A stretch of DNA of 64,000 bases. It comes from Siphonodentalium dalli. Its lineage: Eukaryota > Mollusca > Scaphopoda > Gadilida > Siphonodentaliidae. How positions within the stretch are numbered: the stretch's first letter is position 1; each line of letters starts with the position of its first letter. The stretch is taken from NCBI GenBank assembly GCA_032622095.1, contig CP136061.1, positions 214,984,373 to 215,048,372 of the forward strand, in the 5' to 3' direction. Position numbers and translations under genes: made by a program. Below, one piece after another: positions 8,665-19,200 of the stretch. The notes under the pieces are model-generated. The model had not been told where the DNA came from. It was given only the letters and a program-made list of their open reading frames with translations, and ran no database searches.

Positions 8665-9964
8665 ACCCTTTCTTTACTAAATGTATTATCCATTCAGTTA
8701 TCAAGGTATACATTGGAATGGATTATTAATCATCTTGAGAAATGTTCAAGAAATATAGAAATATAAACAGACGACAGACAGGCAAACAGATGACACAAGT
8801 GCTGAAGAATTCCTATTCGTTTGTGGGGAAATATCTAGATAATAAGTTCAACAACAATGAGGAAAGGTTCGGATAACATAGCCTATGGCCATTTGTTGAA
8901 CTTATTATCTGAACATTTCCTACCAATATTAATGCATAGGAATACTTCTGCACTTGTATAACTGTATCTGTTTGTCTGTCTGTCATCTGCTTATATGTCC
9001 TGCAGGGACCACCTAGACCATAATTTCAGGGCGAAATGACTTCGCCCTACTATAAAAATAAGGCGAAGTGGCCGTTCTATAGGGCGAAGTGAGTCTACAA
9101 AACTTAAATTGAACAGTACTACGACAGGAGTCGCTATAGAACGAAAATAGGAGAGATGTAATATGTCAATTAAACTTATGAAACAATGGTTGAAATATGG
9201 AGTCTTTATGTTCACTTCATGACCCTAATAACTATTAATAATACCCAAACATAATTGTGAGAGGATAGCAGCATTTTATATCGTAATTGTGGGAGAATGA
9301 CAAGATTTTATTTCATATTTTTTCGGGTTTTTAAAAATGCCAACAATATTTATCAAACCGAAACGAAACGAAATCATGAACACTTTCACTGCGCTCTATT
9401 AGTAATCCCGTTTGAAAATTTAATATGCTTCACAAATGAATTTGTTTTAAAATTTCTTTAACCAAACTCCATAGAGGGAGTGATGAACTGACACATTGTG
9501 AGAGCTGTGAGTTGTAATCTTCATTGTAAGGTGTGGTAATCACGGTAATCTAAAAATCACAACAACCAGATTAACACTTGAGGCCCGACGATGTTTTCAC
9601 AGCTGCCAGTAATCAGACTCCGTTGTCAACATGCTTCCAGATTGGAGCAATACAGGTGTTAATTGTTTTACAACACCCTGATAGTGGAGTATTGTGTGCA
9701 ATCACTGTTGACAGTTGTAAATTATCATAAATTATTTGGGGAATTTTGCCGATTTTCGTCAGTCAACTTTGGAATTTTCAGGGCGACTTGAACTTCGCCC
9801 GACTGCAAAAATAAGGCGAAGCTGACGGCGCTAGGGCGAAGAAGTCGCCCACGTCGCCCTCTCGGCTGGTCCCTGATGTCCTGAACATCCCCCAGATTAA
9901 TAATAGACCATTCCTATGCATACTTTCATAACCGAATGGGAGAATCCATTTAGTAAAGAAAGGG
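8665..9964. mobile_element. Family H MITE (TTAA), interrupted by a hAT-like element
   Basis: Ends read ACCCTTTCTTTACTAAATG and CATTTAGTAAAGAAAGGG, with TTAA at the left and the decayed CTAA at 9965-9968. Inner words ATAATAAGTTCAACAA and TTGTTGAACTTATTAT pair across about 8840-8910, and GACAGACAGGCAAACAGATG pairs with its complement at 8960-8990. The hAT-like element 9003-9875 splits the right arm. Relatives are at 27955, 40790 and 61224. Confidence 0.7.
9003..9875. mobile_element. Non-autonomous hAT-like element nested in family H
   Basis: Ends are CAGGGACCACC and a diverged complement ending GGTCCCTG. ATGTCCTG stands on both sides (8995-9002 and 9876-9883), a perfect 8-bp duplication. Subterminal inverted words GGGCGAA...TTCGCCC occur at both ends (9030-9095 and 9780-9860). 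No transposase frame is visible in its 873 bases. Confidence 0.8.
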
Positions 9965-10006
9965 CTAATCTTTAGGCTTTTATTTTTCATCGAGAACAGT
10001 CAACTA

Positions 10007-10314
10007 CAGTAATGCTCTAAGTAATCGACTCCTTAACCACAGCATAATTATGGGTAACTTTTCAGGGTTTAGTCGGAAATATGGCTTGTTGCCATTCATT
10101 GGAAAGCTCTCACTGAGAGCTTTCCAATGAATGGCAACAAGCCATATTTCCGACTAAATCCTGAAAATCGGAAATATGGCTTGTTGCCATTCATCGGAAA
10201 GCTCTCACTGAGAGCTTTCCAATGAATGGCAACAAGCCTTATTTCCGACTAAATCCTGAAAAGTTACCCATAATTCTGCTGTGGTTAAGGAGTCGATTAA
10301 TTAGGGCATTACTG
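10007..10314. mobile_element. Family F palindromic MITE with duplicated centre
   Basis: Ends CAGTAATGCTCTAAG and TTAGGGCATTACTG sit between TA at 10005-10006 and 10315-10316. The central palindrome (GGCTTGTTGCCATTC...GAAAGCTCTCACTGAGAGC) occurs twice in tandem, with tips near 10110 and 10205, so this copy is longer (308 bp) than its siblings. Unequal repair of a cruciform could give this, which is inference. Confidence 0.78.
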
Positions 10315-10344
10315 TACGTCCTAATAACCCTTCCAAAAAGAAGA

Positions 10345-11057
10345 AAAAATAGAGCATCTCTAATGAGTCGCAATTCTATATAACATTTATTAACCAAGTG
10401 CACTAAATTCGATTCGAGTCAAGCTTTAAATTGCGACAAATTTGATATCCATTTTATCACATAATCACATTTTAGCAAGGAAAAACAATCTCGAAACGGC
10501 TGGGGTTAAAACAAATTAATATTGATTTCCTTATCATAACCAAAGAGGAAGTAAAGACACCTTCAAAAACAAATTTGTTTTATTTTAAATGTGTCTTTAA
10601 ATGTTGACAAAATTGTTTAGCCACCCTTATCACTCATGTTTATCTCACAGTCAACACTAAATAACCCAACATAAATTGAATATCATAATTATATTCTAAT
10701 TAACATAATACTAAAGTTCCGGCATTTCCATCAATATCATTGCGCTAAGCTGTTATGTCATTGTGCATGCCGATAATATACGTGTGTCTTACTAAAAAAT
10801 ATGAGGCTGGGTTTAGGGGCTAATTTTGTGATAAAGCTATTTCCCTCAATTTGATACCTCTTTGCTGTTCCCTGACCAAACTGACATTACTCTGAGCCCC
10901 CAGTGTTATAACACAGTCAGCTGATTTATGTGAAAGCACCCCTCACCCGGTGATAAGAATGAGTCAGTTTGTGAGTTCGTTTGTTTGTTTGAGATATCCT
11001 ATTGTTTGCTCTCAAGAGGGCACCATTTTGTATTTTGTTTTATGGAACAGTGATAAG
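10345..11057. other. Family P fragment and unique spacer
   Basis: Positions 10349-10460 carry half of the foldback seen at 7130-7278 (CATTTATTAACCAAGTGCAC, AAATTCGATTCGAGTCAAG). The remainder is AT-rich with no exon or repeat that I can name. Confidence 0.45.
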
Positions 11058-11498
11058 CAAGCCTGCGAATAGTGTGTCTGTCATTTGCAGAATGAGGTCC
11101 CCAGAGGGTGAATTTAGTTATGCTACCTTGCATAGCAAGCTAGCATCACCAAATTACCCTCTGGAGACCTCAATCATGCTAAGGCCTCATCTTCTGGGTA
11201 GTATCTATATTGTCTTGAATAAACATTGTTTTTAGTGACTTTTTCCCTTCAGGGAAGTTTCTTTATCCCCTAATTTGCAGACGATAAATGCATTATCAAG
11301 GTGTTGAATGGGTGAACAACTTCAACTGGGGAACTTGAATCTTTTCCTAGGTCTCCCATTGCAGTTGAGACTTAGGCAGAATGAGGTTCCCAGAGGGTGA
11401 ATTTGGTTTATGCTAGCCTGCTTAACAGGATAGCATCACTAAATTAATCCTCTAGGGACCTCATTCTGCAAATGACAGATACACTATTTGCAGGCTTG
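11058..11498. mobile_element. Family E MITE, GAATAGTG-end subtype
   Basis: Ends read CAAGCCTGCGAATAGTGTGT and ACACTATTTGCAGGCTTG, a terminal subtype of family E shared with the copies at 26130 and 60760. Both hairpins are complete apart from small changes. The flanking eight bases on the two sides do not match, so the target duplication is lost. Confidence 0.72.
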
Positions 11499-12169
11499 GC
11501 TGTCAGCCTAGACGGAGACACGGGAGATAACTCCTGGAAATGTGTCACTTCTCCAGTTTTTAGATAACAAGACGTGACTTCTGGTATTTTAATTTGCATA
11601 TGGTCAGGACAGAATAGAAACACTACATATCATTATGAATATAATTAAAATGATTGAAGTTTGTTTACTCATCCTATTAAAGATATGGGCGGCGTTGGCG
11701 GTGGGTATGCTGTTAAAATATTCACCTCCGTCAAAAACCGCCATAAACAGAAAGAATAGTAAAATATAGACAGGCTTTGTTCTTACACCAATCAGAAATA
11801 TGGCATAAACAGTATGTTATTGTCCATTTTTTTCTTTGTTATTGTAAACAAAAGCAAAAAACGTTACGTTACCTGGCTTTTGTTTAGATCCGGATATGGT
11901 AAACATAAAGAGTGTTATTTGTTACTGTTTTCCTGATATGGAAATAATAAAGAGCGTTTATATCATTTGTGTGTGATTAACCAATATAATTGCGCTGTGT
12001 TATGTAAACAGAAGCACAACCTCTGTAACACGAGCAGACTCTTGTTTACGTACACCATCGTACGTCTTGACGACAATATACTATTTACACGCTGATTATG
12101 TTTCCATTCCTTCTGTTGATGGCGATTTGAACAAATATGAATATTTCTGCAACAAACGCCGCCCGTGCC
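11499..12169. repeat. Family T dispersed repeat and spacer
   Basis: About 11690-11960 resembles 38560-38760, with partial likeness at 18700-18860 and 63340-64000. Shared words include GGGTATGCTGTTAAAAT, CGCCATAAACAGAA and TATGTTATTGTC. It is a dispersed repeat of unknown class. No coding sequence is convincing here. Confidence 0.5.
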
Positions 12170-12275
12170 TGTAATTTTGCTTACCATATATAATAGAATA
12201 CATTGGCTTAACAATATTTTCCTTGACCTTGTAAGCCAGTGCATTCTCTTATATATGCGAGGCTCCCTATCATGA
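12170..12275. mobile_element. Family A MITE fragment
   Basis: One diverged hairpin half, the CTTGACCTTGTAAGCC spacer and the left half of a second hairpin are present, cut off at GGCTCCCTATCATGAAG. No termini remain. Confidence 0.65.
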
Positions 12276-13345
12276 AGTTTTCTAACATCAAAATCATGAA
12301 GTTACAGGCAATGGATGCATCCTTTGAATGTTATCACAGTAAATATTCTGGCCACTTAAAATTCACATGGATTAAATAAATTTATTACATTCCTCTGTGT
12401 GATTTACCTTGATATCTTGAGTTATTATGAATGATAATTTCACTCGTGAATTATGTCACTTTAACAACGAGTTATGTATTCCCACGCGCTATCAACATTT
12501 ATGTGTCATGGGTATAATATCGGTATTATTCGGGTTTCGGGTAAATCAGATGTTTATAGTGGAATATAACAAACAGAATAATCATTTTATTGAACTGGTG
12601 ATTTGAAATAATCCATTCGAGGCAGAGACTTATTTTGTAAAACACTCTAGCGCATTTCGCTCTTGTGTTTGTAGAACATCTCTGCCTCTAATTATTTCAC
12701 ATCACCAGTTCAATCAAGTGATTATTCTCTATCTAACCAGTTAACAGACTGTATTTCTCTGCAAATATTCGAGATTCGATTCGATGTCGATATCTGGCAC
12801 CCGATTAGAGATCGACACCGAATCGTTCCGCTGATTCAGATATTTTTGAATCGGTGTTACTTTGGTGAAGTCTCGTATTTTGCGTCTAAATAACACATGC
12901 CAAATGACCAGAGCTCACAAAAATTGAAGCACGAGGTTGCCAAGTTAGCTATAGTAGGTCATTTTGAATGTATGCCGTTCAGAATAGACGTGCATTATGC
13001 AAATTAGGTGCTTCGATCGCAACCCTTGACGGTGATCAATGTCCGCATATTTGTAATCTGTATCTACACTATGTAAATTGTCTACACGGTGCGTGATCGC
13101 TATATGCGGAACTCAACTATATGGGCATAATATATGTTGCGTCTTGTTGGATGATTCTGACTTTCATAACGATGGAGAATCATGAAGTTACAGGAAACTG
13201 ATGGATCCTTTGATTGCTATCACATTAAAGATTCTCACCCGGCGGTGATAAAAATTGACATTTCGGTCTCAAAGGCGAAAAAGCTTGGCGACGAAAATCT
13301 TTAAGAGAGTCACAGTACCACTTTAAATTCATATGGATTTACAAT
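12265..13345. repeat. Duplicated repeat (family U) around a foldback
   Basis: About 12268-12385 and 13180-13345 share ATCATGAAGTTACAGG, ATCCTTTGA and CACATGGATT/CATATGGATT words in the same orientation. Between them lie the foldback 12577-12726 and an AT-rich stretch with GATTCGATTCGATGTCGATA words like those of element S (41089). The repeat class is unknown. Confidence 0.45.
12577..12726. repeat. Foldback repeat (family R)
   Basis: GAATAATCATTTTATTGAAC...CTGGTGAT...GAGGCAGAGA pairs with TCTCTGCCTC...ATCACCAG...GTGATTATTC, arms of about 60 bases around CTCTAGCGCATTTCGCTC. It is a small MITE or hairpin with no defined family. Confidence 0.65.
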
Positions 13346-13596
13346 TTAAATTCAAATTTAAATAAAATGAAAGATAACTCTATTATAATCTCAGCTTTTC
13401 CAAAGATAACAAACCTATTCGTTATTGATTTCTTATAAACGCTCAAATGTGGTGCCAAAAAAGAGAGGAACAATTTTGGTGCTGCTAAAAGTTGTTCTGT
13501 CTGCTAGGTGGCGGCCAATAAAAGTCCTTCTCTCTGCTACACCGGTGACCGATAAAAGCTGTTCTGGTGGGATTAGGGTTAAATAAATCAAACATT

Positions 13597-13770
13597 GCAT
13601 CGAGTCTGAGTTTAGTGTGCCTATCATTTACAGAATGAGTTCCTCAGAGGGTGAGTTTAGTGACGCTATCCCGCATAGCGGGCTAGCATCACCAAATTCA
13701 CCTTCTGGGGACCTCATTCTGCTTAGGCCTCATCTTCTCTGGAAATTTTATTATCAAATTTCTATAGCCA
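13597..13770. mobile_element. Family E MITE, left end only
   Basis: The left terminus (GAGTCTGAGTTTAGTGTGCC) and first hairpin are intact, followed by AGGCCTCATCTTCTCTGG and then the sequence leaves the family at about 13770. It is a 3'-truncated copy. Confidence 0.68.
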
Positions 13771-13881
13771 ATTGTCTGGTACCAAAATTTGAGTTATTTC
13801 CAGGTTTGTTAGAGTTGCGACATTTTCCAAAAATGCTGCTAATGATGTGTATGTAATTTTGATTTCAACCAATTTCAGTTA

Positions 13882-14083
13882 CAGTAATGCCCTAATTAAG
13901 AGCTTTCCGATGAATGGCAACAAGCCATATTCCCGACTAAATTTATGGCTTGTTGCCATTCATCGGAAAGCTCTCACTGAGAGTTTTCCGATGAAAGGCG
14001 ACAAGCCATATTTCCGACTAAATCCTGAAAAATTACCCATAATTCTGCTGTGTTTAAGGAGTCGATTATTTAGGGCATTATTG
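13882..14083. mobile_element. Family F palindromic MITE, rearranged
   Basis: TA|CAGTAATGCCCTAA at the left and GGGCATTATTG|TA at the right. Inside, arm pieces (GAGCTTTCCGATGAATGGC) occur in alternating orientation, so the left arm is shorter and the tip is duplicated. Confidence 0.72.
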
Positions 14084-14126
14084 TATATGGATATTGGATT
14101 TATCTGGGCCGTTCCTCACAATTTAA

Positions 14127-14379
14127 CCCTTCCATGACGGGAGCTTCCTGAAATTTTGCAAAAACCCTGTGCCAATGCATTCTCTTATATATGCGAGTCT
14201 CCCATAGGGAGCCTTGCATATATAAGAGTATACATTGGCCTAACAATATTTACCTTTAGCTTGTAAGCCATTGCATTCTTTTAGATATGCGAGACTCTTT
14301 ATCATGACTCACATATATAACAGAATGCACTGGCACAGGATATTTAATGATGCACCAGCATAGCTCCGTCATGAAAGGG
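14127..14379. mobile_element. Family A MITE, two hairpins, intact ends
   Basis: TTAA is at 14123-14126 and 14380-14383. The ends are CCCTTCCATGACGGGAGC and GCTCCGTCATGAAAGGG. Hairpins are near 14177-14240 and 14268-14335; the second is more diverged (CTCTTTATCATGACTC tip). Confidence 0.78.
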
Positions 14380-14635
14380 TTAAAGATCAGAATTTCTTAC
14401 AAATTAACATGTTTTTATTATGATTTGTTTTGTTGCATTCTTATATTTTATTGACATGATATATTCTCCCCTTAACTCGCGCCGATTGGGTTATTATCAC
14501 AAGGCATCGATCACAAATGTAGCCAGCTTTTCACAGGCAATCTTATTTGTAACTAGCTTTTCAAATTCTGTCATTTTACAGGCAATCACATTTGCAGCTA
14601 GCTTTTCAAATTCTGTCGTTTTATGATGCAATATA

Positions 14636-14798
14636 CAGTAATGCCCTAAGTAATCGACTCTTTAACTACAGCAGAATTATGGGTAACTTTTCAGGATTTA
14701 TTCCGATGAATGGCAACAAGCCATATTTCCGACTAAATCCTGAAAAGTTACTCATAATTCTGCTGTGGTTAAAGAGTCGATTACTTAGGGCATTACTG
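14636..14798. mobile_element. Family F palindromic MITE nested in element Q
   Basis: Ends CAGTAATGCCCTAAG and TTAGGGCATTACTG are set between TA dinucleotides. The centre is deleted, so the arms meet at GGATTTATTCCGATGAATGG. Confidence 0.75.
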
Positions 14799-15373
14799 TA
14801 TGTCATCGCGTGAACAAGCGACTAAAATGGCAACTTCATGCTCCAAAACTGGGTTCTTTTTATTAAGTTATAGGAATAGAACTGGAGAAATTATTAACTA
14901 TTAAATATTTAATTTATTTCCTCCCTTATAAATGTAAGTTGTCTTTCATTCATCTATTTAAGAATGTAATTAGCCTAAACAACTAGTCTCATTCATTAGA
15001 CCAAAGTAAATATGAAAAGCTGGCTACATTTGTGAACGCCTTTGTAAAGCTGGCTACGAATTAGATCATGTCATGAATCTCTTCTATGGCTAATGCCCAT
15101 AGAGATCATATTCCACCAGTACAAAACCTGGGAACTTTTTGAAGGTTTGACAGGGAACCTTATAGTCGAAAAATAACCTAAATATTTCTTAGTTATTATC
15201 TGTTCCTTGATAATGTACTGCATTGTGGATGAAGATCCCAACTCGAAATTGCATACTTTTCTGTGACTTTTGTGAGCCGATATCACAATAAACATTGAAT
15301 TAATTACCCAGGAGAAATTTAAATAATTGTAAGCAACGGAAAGCTGTTTTTCGTTCATCTATTTAAGAATAGA

Positions 15374-15475
15374 GAGCTTTCCGATGAATGGCAGCAAGCC
15401 ATATTTCTGACTAAATCCTGAAAAATTACCCATAATTCTGCTGTGGTTAAGGAGTCGATTATTTAGGGCATTACT
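15374..15475. mobile_element. Family F half copy nested in element Q
   Basis: Only the right arm remains, from GAGCTTTCCGATGAATGGC to GGGCATTACTA. Confidence 0.65.
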
Positions 15476-15694
15476 ATAGCTACGAATGTGATTGATGCCT
15501 TGTGACAATGACCCAATCAGGCTAACTCACCATATGGATTCCACTATTGCTGTTGGTGACAAAGAATCATATCACAAACTGCTATTCCGAGGTGCCCAAA
15601 AATGGGTTCTGACCTCCCAATAAATATCTCTGTGATAGTGATTAACGGTAAATGTTGAATTGTGATCATGTACTGATTAATGTATCAATGTTAA

Positions 15695-15943
15695 AACCTT
15701 TCATGATAGGAGCAGCGCTGGTGCAGCAATAAAGATCCTGTGCCAGTGCATTCTCTTATATATGCGAGTCTCCCATAGGGAGCTTAACATATATAAGAGA
15801 ATACACTGGCTTACAAGGTCAAGGTAAACATTGTTAGGCCAATGTATTCTCTAATATATGCAAGGGAGACTCGTATAATATATAAGAGAATTCATTGGCA
15901 CAGGTTTTTCGCAAAATTTCAGGAAGCTCCCATCATGAAAGGT
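15695..15943. mobile_element. Family A MITE, reverse orientation
   Basis: TTAA is at 15691-15694 and 15944-15947. The copy reads ACCTTTCATGATAGGAGC...GCTCCCATCATGAAAGGT with both hairpins, and the GCAGCGCTGGTGCAGC arm on the left shows reverse orientation. Confidence 0.76.
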
Positions 15944-16210
15944 TTAAAACCACACAGTGTTTGTTCCGTTATTATACCAATTTATCTCCTAAAAACTACT
16001 GTTTTAATATGCCCTGGGGATAAAAACAGGTTTTATTTTGCTAGCATGGCACGCTTGTGGTCTAACAGTGATAGACCCCACTCACATACACTTGAATGAA
16101 AGAATTCCTTTTTCTCCCATGAACCTCAACTGTTGTTGAGAGCTAGGGTTTAGACAAATCTGTTACCAGGTCAGGCACATCCTGAATTCAACTATTATGG
16201 TTATATTTAA

Positions 16211-16616
16211 CCCTTTACCCAACAGAACGGCCCTGTGCCAATGCATTCTCTTATATATGCGAGTCGACCATAGGTCGCCTCGCATATATAAGAGAATGCA
16301 TTGGCTTAACACATATTAAAAATGATCAAATTGTCAAAGAATGTAGAAAATATTATAAGAAAAAATGGTAAAAAGTGTTAAAAAAAGATTTTTTTTAGGC
16401 CAATGCATTCTCTTATATATGCGAGGCGACCTATGGTCGACTCGCATATATAAGAGAATGCATTGGCACCGGGCATAACTGTAACCATCACAATGTGGTC
16501 AATGAACCGGTTCCAATGATATCCATATTTGTATGGTGTTATTGAGACAGACCGAAGATATTTTAGGCTGTTGAAGCTTTATATGAGCGTTTTTGGCCGT
16601 TTTGTTGGGTAAAGGG
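16211..16616. mobile_element. Family B MITE, two hairpins
   Basis: TTAA is at 16207-16210 and 16617-16620. It is nearly identical to the copy at 7951, including GGCATAACTGTAACCATCAC, but has a shorter AT spacer. The high similarity suggests recent spread. Confidence 0.8.
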
Positions 16617-16876
16617 TTAAATCCACAATTTCACTGTTTTAGTGGAAACTATGGGATTGCGCCCAGCCCCAAATTGCACTCATAGCAATATTACAACAAA
16701 TTTTCAGTCTCCTGATGAAATGTGTTTTGCAACTTTTTGTACTGGCTTATTATAGCTAATAATGACACAAGGATGTCATTCTAAATGACATTAACATGAT
16801 CACTCAATCACTCCTTCATAATAATATTTAGACCAATGGAATGTTAGTTGGTTTCCTTATCATGTGTCATCATTAA

Positions 16877-17259
16877 CCCTTTACCCAACAGAAGGGCCCT
16901 GTGCCAATGCATTCTCTTATATATGCGAGTCGACCATAGGTCGCCTCGCATATATAAGAGAATGCATTGGCTTAACACATTAAAAATTATAAAATTGTTA
17001 AAGAATGTAAGAAAAAATGGTAAAAAGTGTTAAAAAAAGGATTTTTTTTAGGCCAATGCATTCTCTTATATATGCGAGGCGACCTATGGTCGACTCGCAT
17101 ATATAAGAGAATGCATTGGCACAGGGCATAACTGTAACTATCACAATGTGGTCAAGGAGCCGGTTCCAATGATATCCATATTTGTATGGTTCTATTGAGA
17201 CAGACCGAAGATATTTTAGGCTGTTGAAGCTTTATTTGGCCGGTTTGTTGGGTAAAGGG
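16877..17259. mobile_element. Family B MITE, two hairpins, joined to family J element
   Basis: TTAA is at 16873-16876 and 17260-17263; the right TTAA is also the left flank of the family J element. The AT spacer is the shortest of the three B copies. Confidence 0.8.
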
Positions 17260-17263
17260 TTAA

Positions 17264-18311
17264 AGGTACTCAATCCGATTCAATGATTCAATGATCCCCA
17301 TATCGTCAGATTCCAACAACAAGAAATGTTTTTGAAATGCCGCTTCAGTTATCAGAATTGAGTAATTGCACAAAAATAATGCTAACCATAGTCAGCTATA
17401 GTATAAAATAATGCTAACCATAGTCAGCTATAGTATAAAATAATGCTAACCATAGTCAGCTATAGTATAAAATAATGCTAACCATAGTCAGCTATAGAAT
17501 AAAATAATGCTAACCACAGTCAGCTATAGAATAAAATAATGCTAACCACAGTCAGCTATAGAATAAAATAATGCTAACCATAGTCAGCTATAGTATAAAA
17601 TAATGCTAACCACAGTCAGCTATAGAATAAAATAATGCTAACCACAGTCAGCTATAGAATAAAATAATGCTAACCATAGTCAGCTATAGTATAAAATAAT
17701 GCTAACCATAGTCAGCTATAGTATAAAATAATGCTAACCATAGTCAGCTATAGAATAAAATAATGCTAACCATAGTCAGCTATAGTATAAAATAATGCTA
17801 ACCATAGTCAGCTATAGTATAAAATAATGCTAACCATAGTCAGCTATAGTATAAAATAATGCTAACCATAGTCAGCTATAGTATAAAATAATGCTAACCA
17901 TAGTCAGCTATAGAATAAAATAATGCTAACCATAGTCAGCTATAGAATAAAATAATGCTAACCATAGTCAGCTATAGAATAAAATTGCCCAAAACCTGTT
18001 ATTTATCAACGTTTTGTTCAACAAATTTTGCCGGTTTATCAAATATCTGACACAAAAAAGCCACCACTTGATTTTAGAGTTATCCATCTTCATCCGCATT
18101 TTGGTTCGAGACCATCTTCTCATCGGCTGTTTACTGGGCCACTTAAAATTATAGATTATAAATTATAGATTATAAAATAATAGATTTCAAACAGTGATAT
18201 CTGATAACTCTGAGCTTTGATGGGTGGGTTCCTCGACTCAAATCAAATATTTTTTTACACCCGAAGCCAAGGAAATAGTAATTTGCGAGCATTAATTCGG
18301 ATTATGCATCT
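17264..18311. mobile_element. Family J element (TTAA) with an internal 32-bp satellite
   Basis: It begins AGGTACTCAATCCGATT after TTAA 17260-17263 and ends ATTCGGATTATGCATCT before TTAA 18312-18315. Non-satellite parts (TATTTATCAACGTTTTGTTC, CCACTTGATTTTAGAGTTAT, TTTGATGGGTGGGTTCCTCG) match the copies at 37687, 51164 and 57646. About 600 bases are the tandem array described separately. Confidence 0.68.
17373..17984. repeat. Tandem array, 32-bp unit, 19 copies
   Basis: The unit contains TAATGCTAACCATAGTCAGC and TATAGTATAAAA. By hand count there are 19 units, almost identical. Two positions vary (CCATA/CCACA and TAGTATA/TAGAATA). CCACA occurs only together with TAGAATA, so units spread as linked variants. 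A single diverged unit (CACTGTCAGCTATAGTATAA) occurs at about 57651 in another family J copy. Confidence 0.9.
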
Positions 18312-18544
18312 TTAATATATCTTTAATGACGATATTCATATTTACCTATTATAGTTGAATATAACTAATAATTCAGGATGTGTCTGACATGATTACACTA
18401 TGAATGACTCGTTGCATTGAAATTGGATTATAGGCAACGCCTGTTAGCCAATCAGATGGCTGCGATACGTCTGTTATGGTGTATCTGTTAATGCAGCCAA
18501 CAGGGAGATTCTGTTTTCAATGTACTACACGCCCCCAACACATG

Positions 18545-18672
18545 CAGTAATGCCCTAAGTAACCACAGCAGAATTATGGGTAACTTTTCAGGATTTAGTC
18601 GGAAATATGGCTTGTTGCCATTCATCGGAAAGCTCTCAGTGGTTAAGGAGTCGATTATTTAGGACATTACTG
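18545..18672. mobile_element. Family F MITE, deleted centre
   Basis: CAGTAATGCCCTAAG and GGACATTACTG ends are present; much of the right arm is missing after GGAAAGCTCTCA. The left flank is TG rather than TA. Confidence 0.65.
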
Positions 18673-19200
18673 TACAGGGTTAAACAAGTACGTTGCCGTC
18701 TCCGAAGAACACACAGCCCATTAAGTTTAATAGCATTAGTTAGCATAATCGTGTAGGTAAATGTGCAAAAAAATATATAAGTCTGTAAAAAACATCACCA
18801 CTAAGAACATGGAGATATAGATAAACTTTGTTCCTATACTCATTGTTGATAATTGTCCAATAAAAAAAATTTGTGTGTTGAAATCATTGTTATGTTAACA
18901 AAACTGTTACATTGTCCATCAACAAACATCACTAATCGTGTAGTAAGTTCAAATATTTTAGTCTGAACATGATTTTCGAAATATTTTGTAATGCTTTGAC
19001 ATTTTCCAATGTTTACCATCAACTTTTGATTAAACTTTGGTATCTTATTGGACTAATTGGACATTTCTCAGTAATTCTACTGTAACCGTAATATTTACAT
19101 ACCAATGGTTTCAATATGCAATATCTTGTTATTGGAGAGTAATTAATTATAACAATTAGAATGAACGAACGTACAATAGTGCCCAAAGTATATGACCCGA
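18673..19200. other. Spacer with a family T fragment
   Basis: About 18760-18860 shares AACATCACCACTAAGAACATGG with 63920-63950. The rest is AT-rich without a recognised feature. Confidence 0.45.

Larger units (their letters stand above)
14483..15521. mobile_element. Element Q, about 1 kb, with nested family F copies
   Basis: The outer inverted ends are GATTGGGTTATTATCACAAG and the complement of GATGCCTTGTGACAATGACC (14485 and 15495-15515). Inside are tandem AGCTTTTCAAATTCTGTC words and a segment with ATGAATCTCTTCTATGGC / CAAAACCTGGGAAC that recurs as a foldback at 41640-42170. Family F copies at 14636-14798 and 15374-15475 are nested. The superfamily is unknown. Confidence 0.62.
16160..18400. 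repeat. Family V long foldback repeat carrying three TTAA insertions
   Basis: The left end has GTCAGGCACATCCTGAATTC AACTATTATGG and the right end (18345-18392) the complement, ending ATTCAGGATGTGTCTGAC. Body sequence 16621-16872 matches 22730-22990 (TAATGACACAAGGATGTCAT / TAATGTCACAAGTAAG, TCTAAATGACATTA, CATGTGTCATCAT). Family B copies 16211-16616 and 16877-17259 and family J element 17264-18311 sit at TTAA sites in it. The paralogous copy is 22400-23213. Confidence 0.6.

Noticed and set aside
17373-17984. CRISPR-like regular array
   Set aside because: Units are contiguous with no unique spacers, and the host is a eukaryote; it is a satellite inside a MITE.
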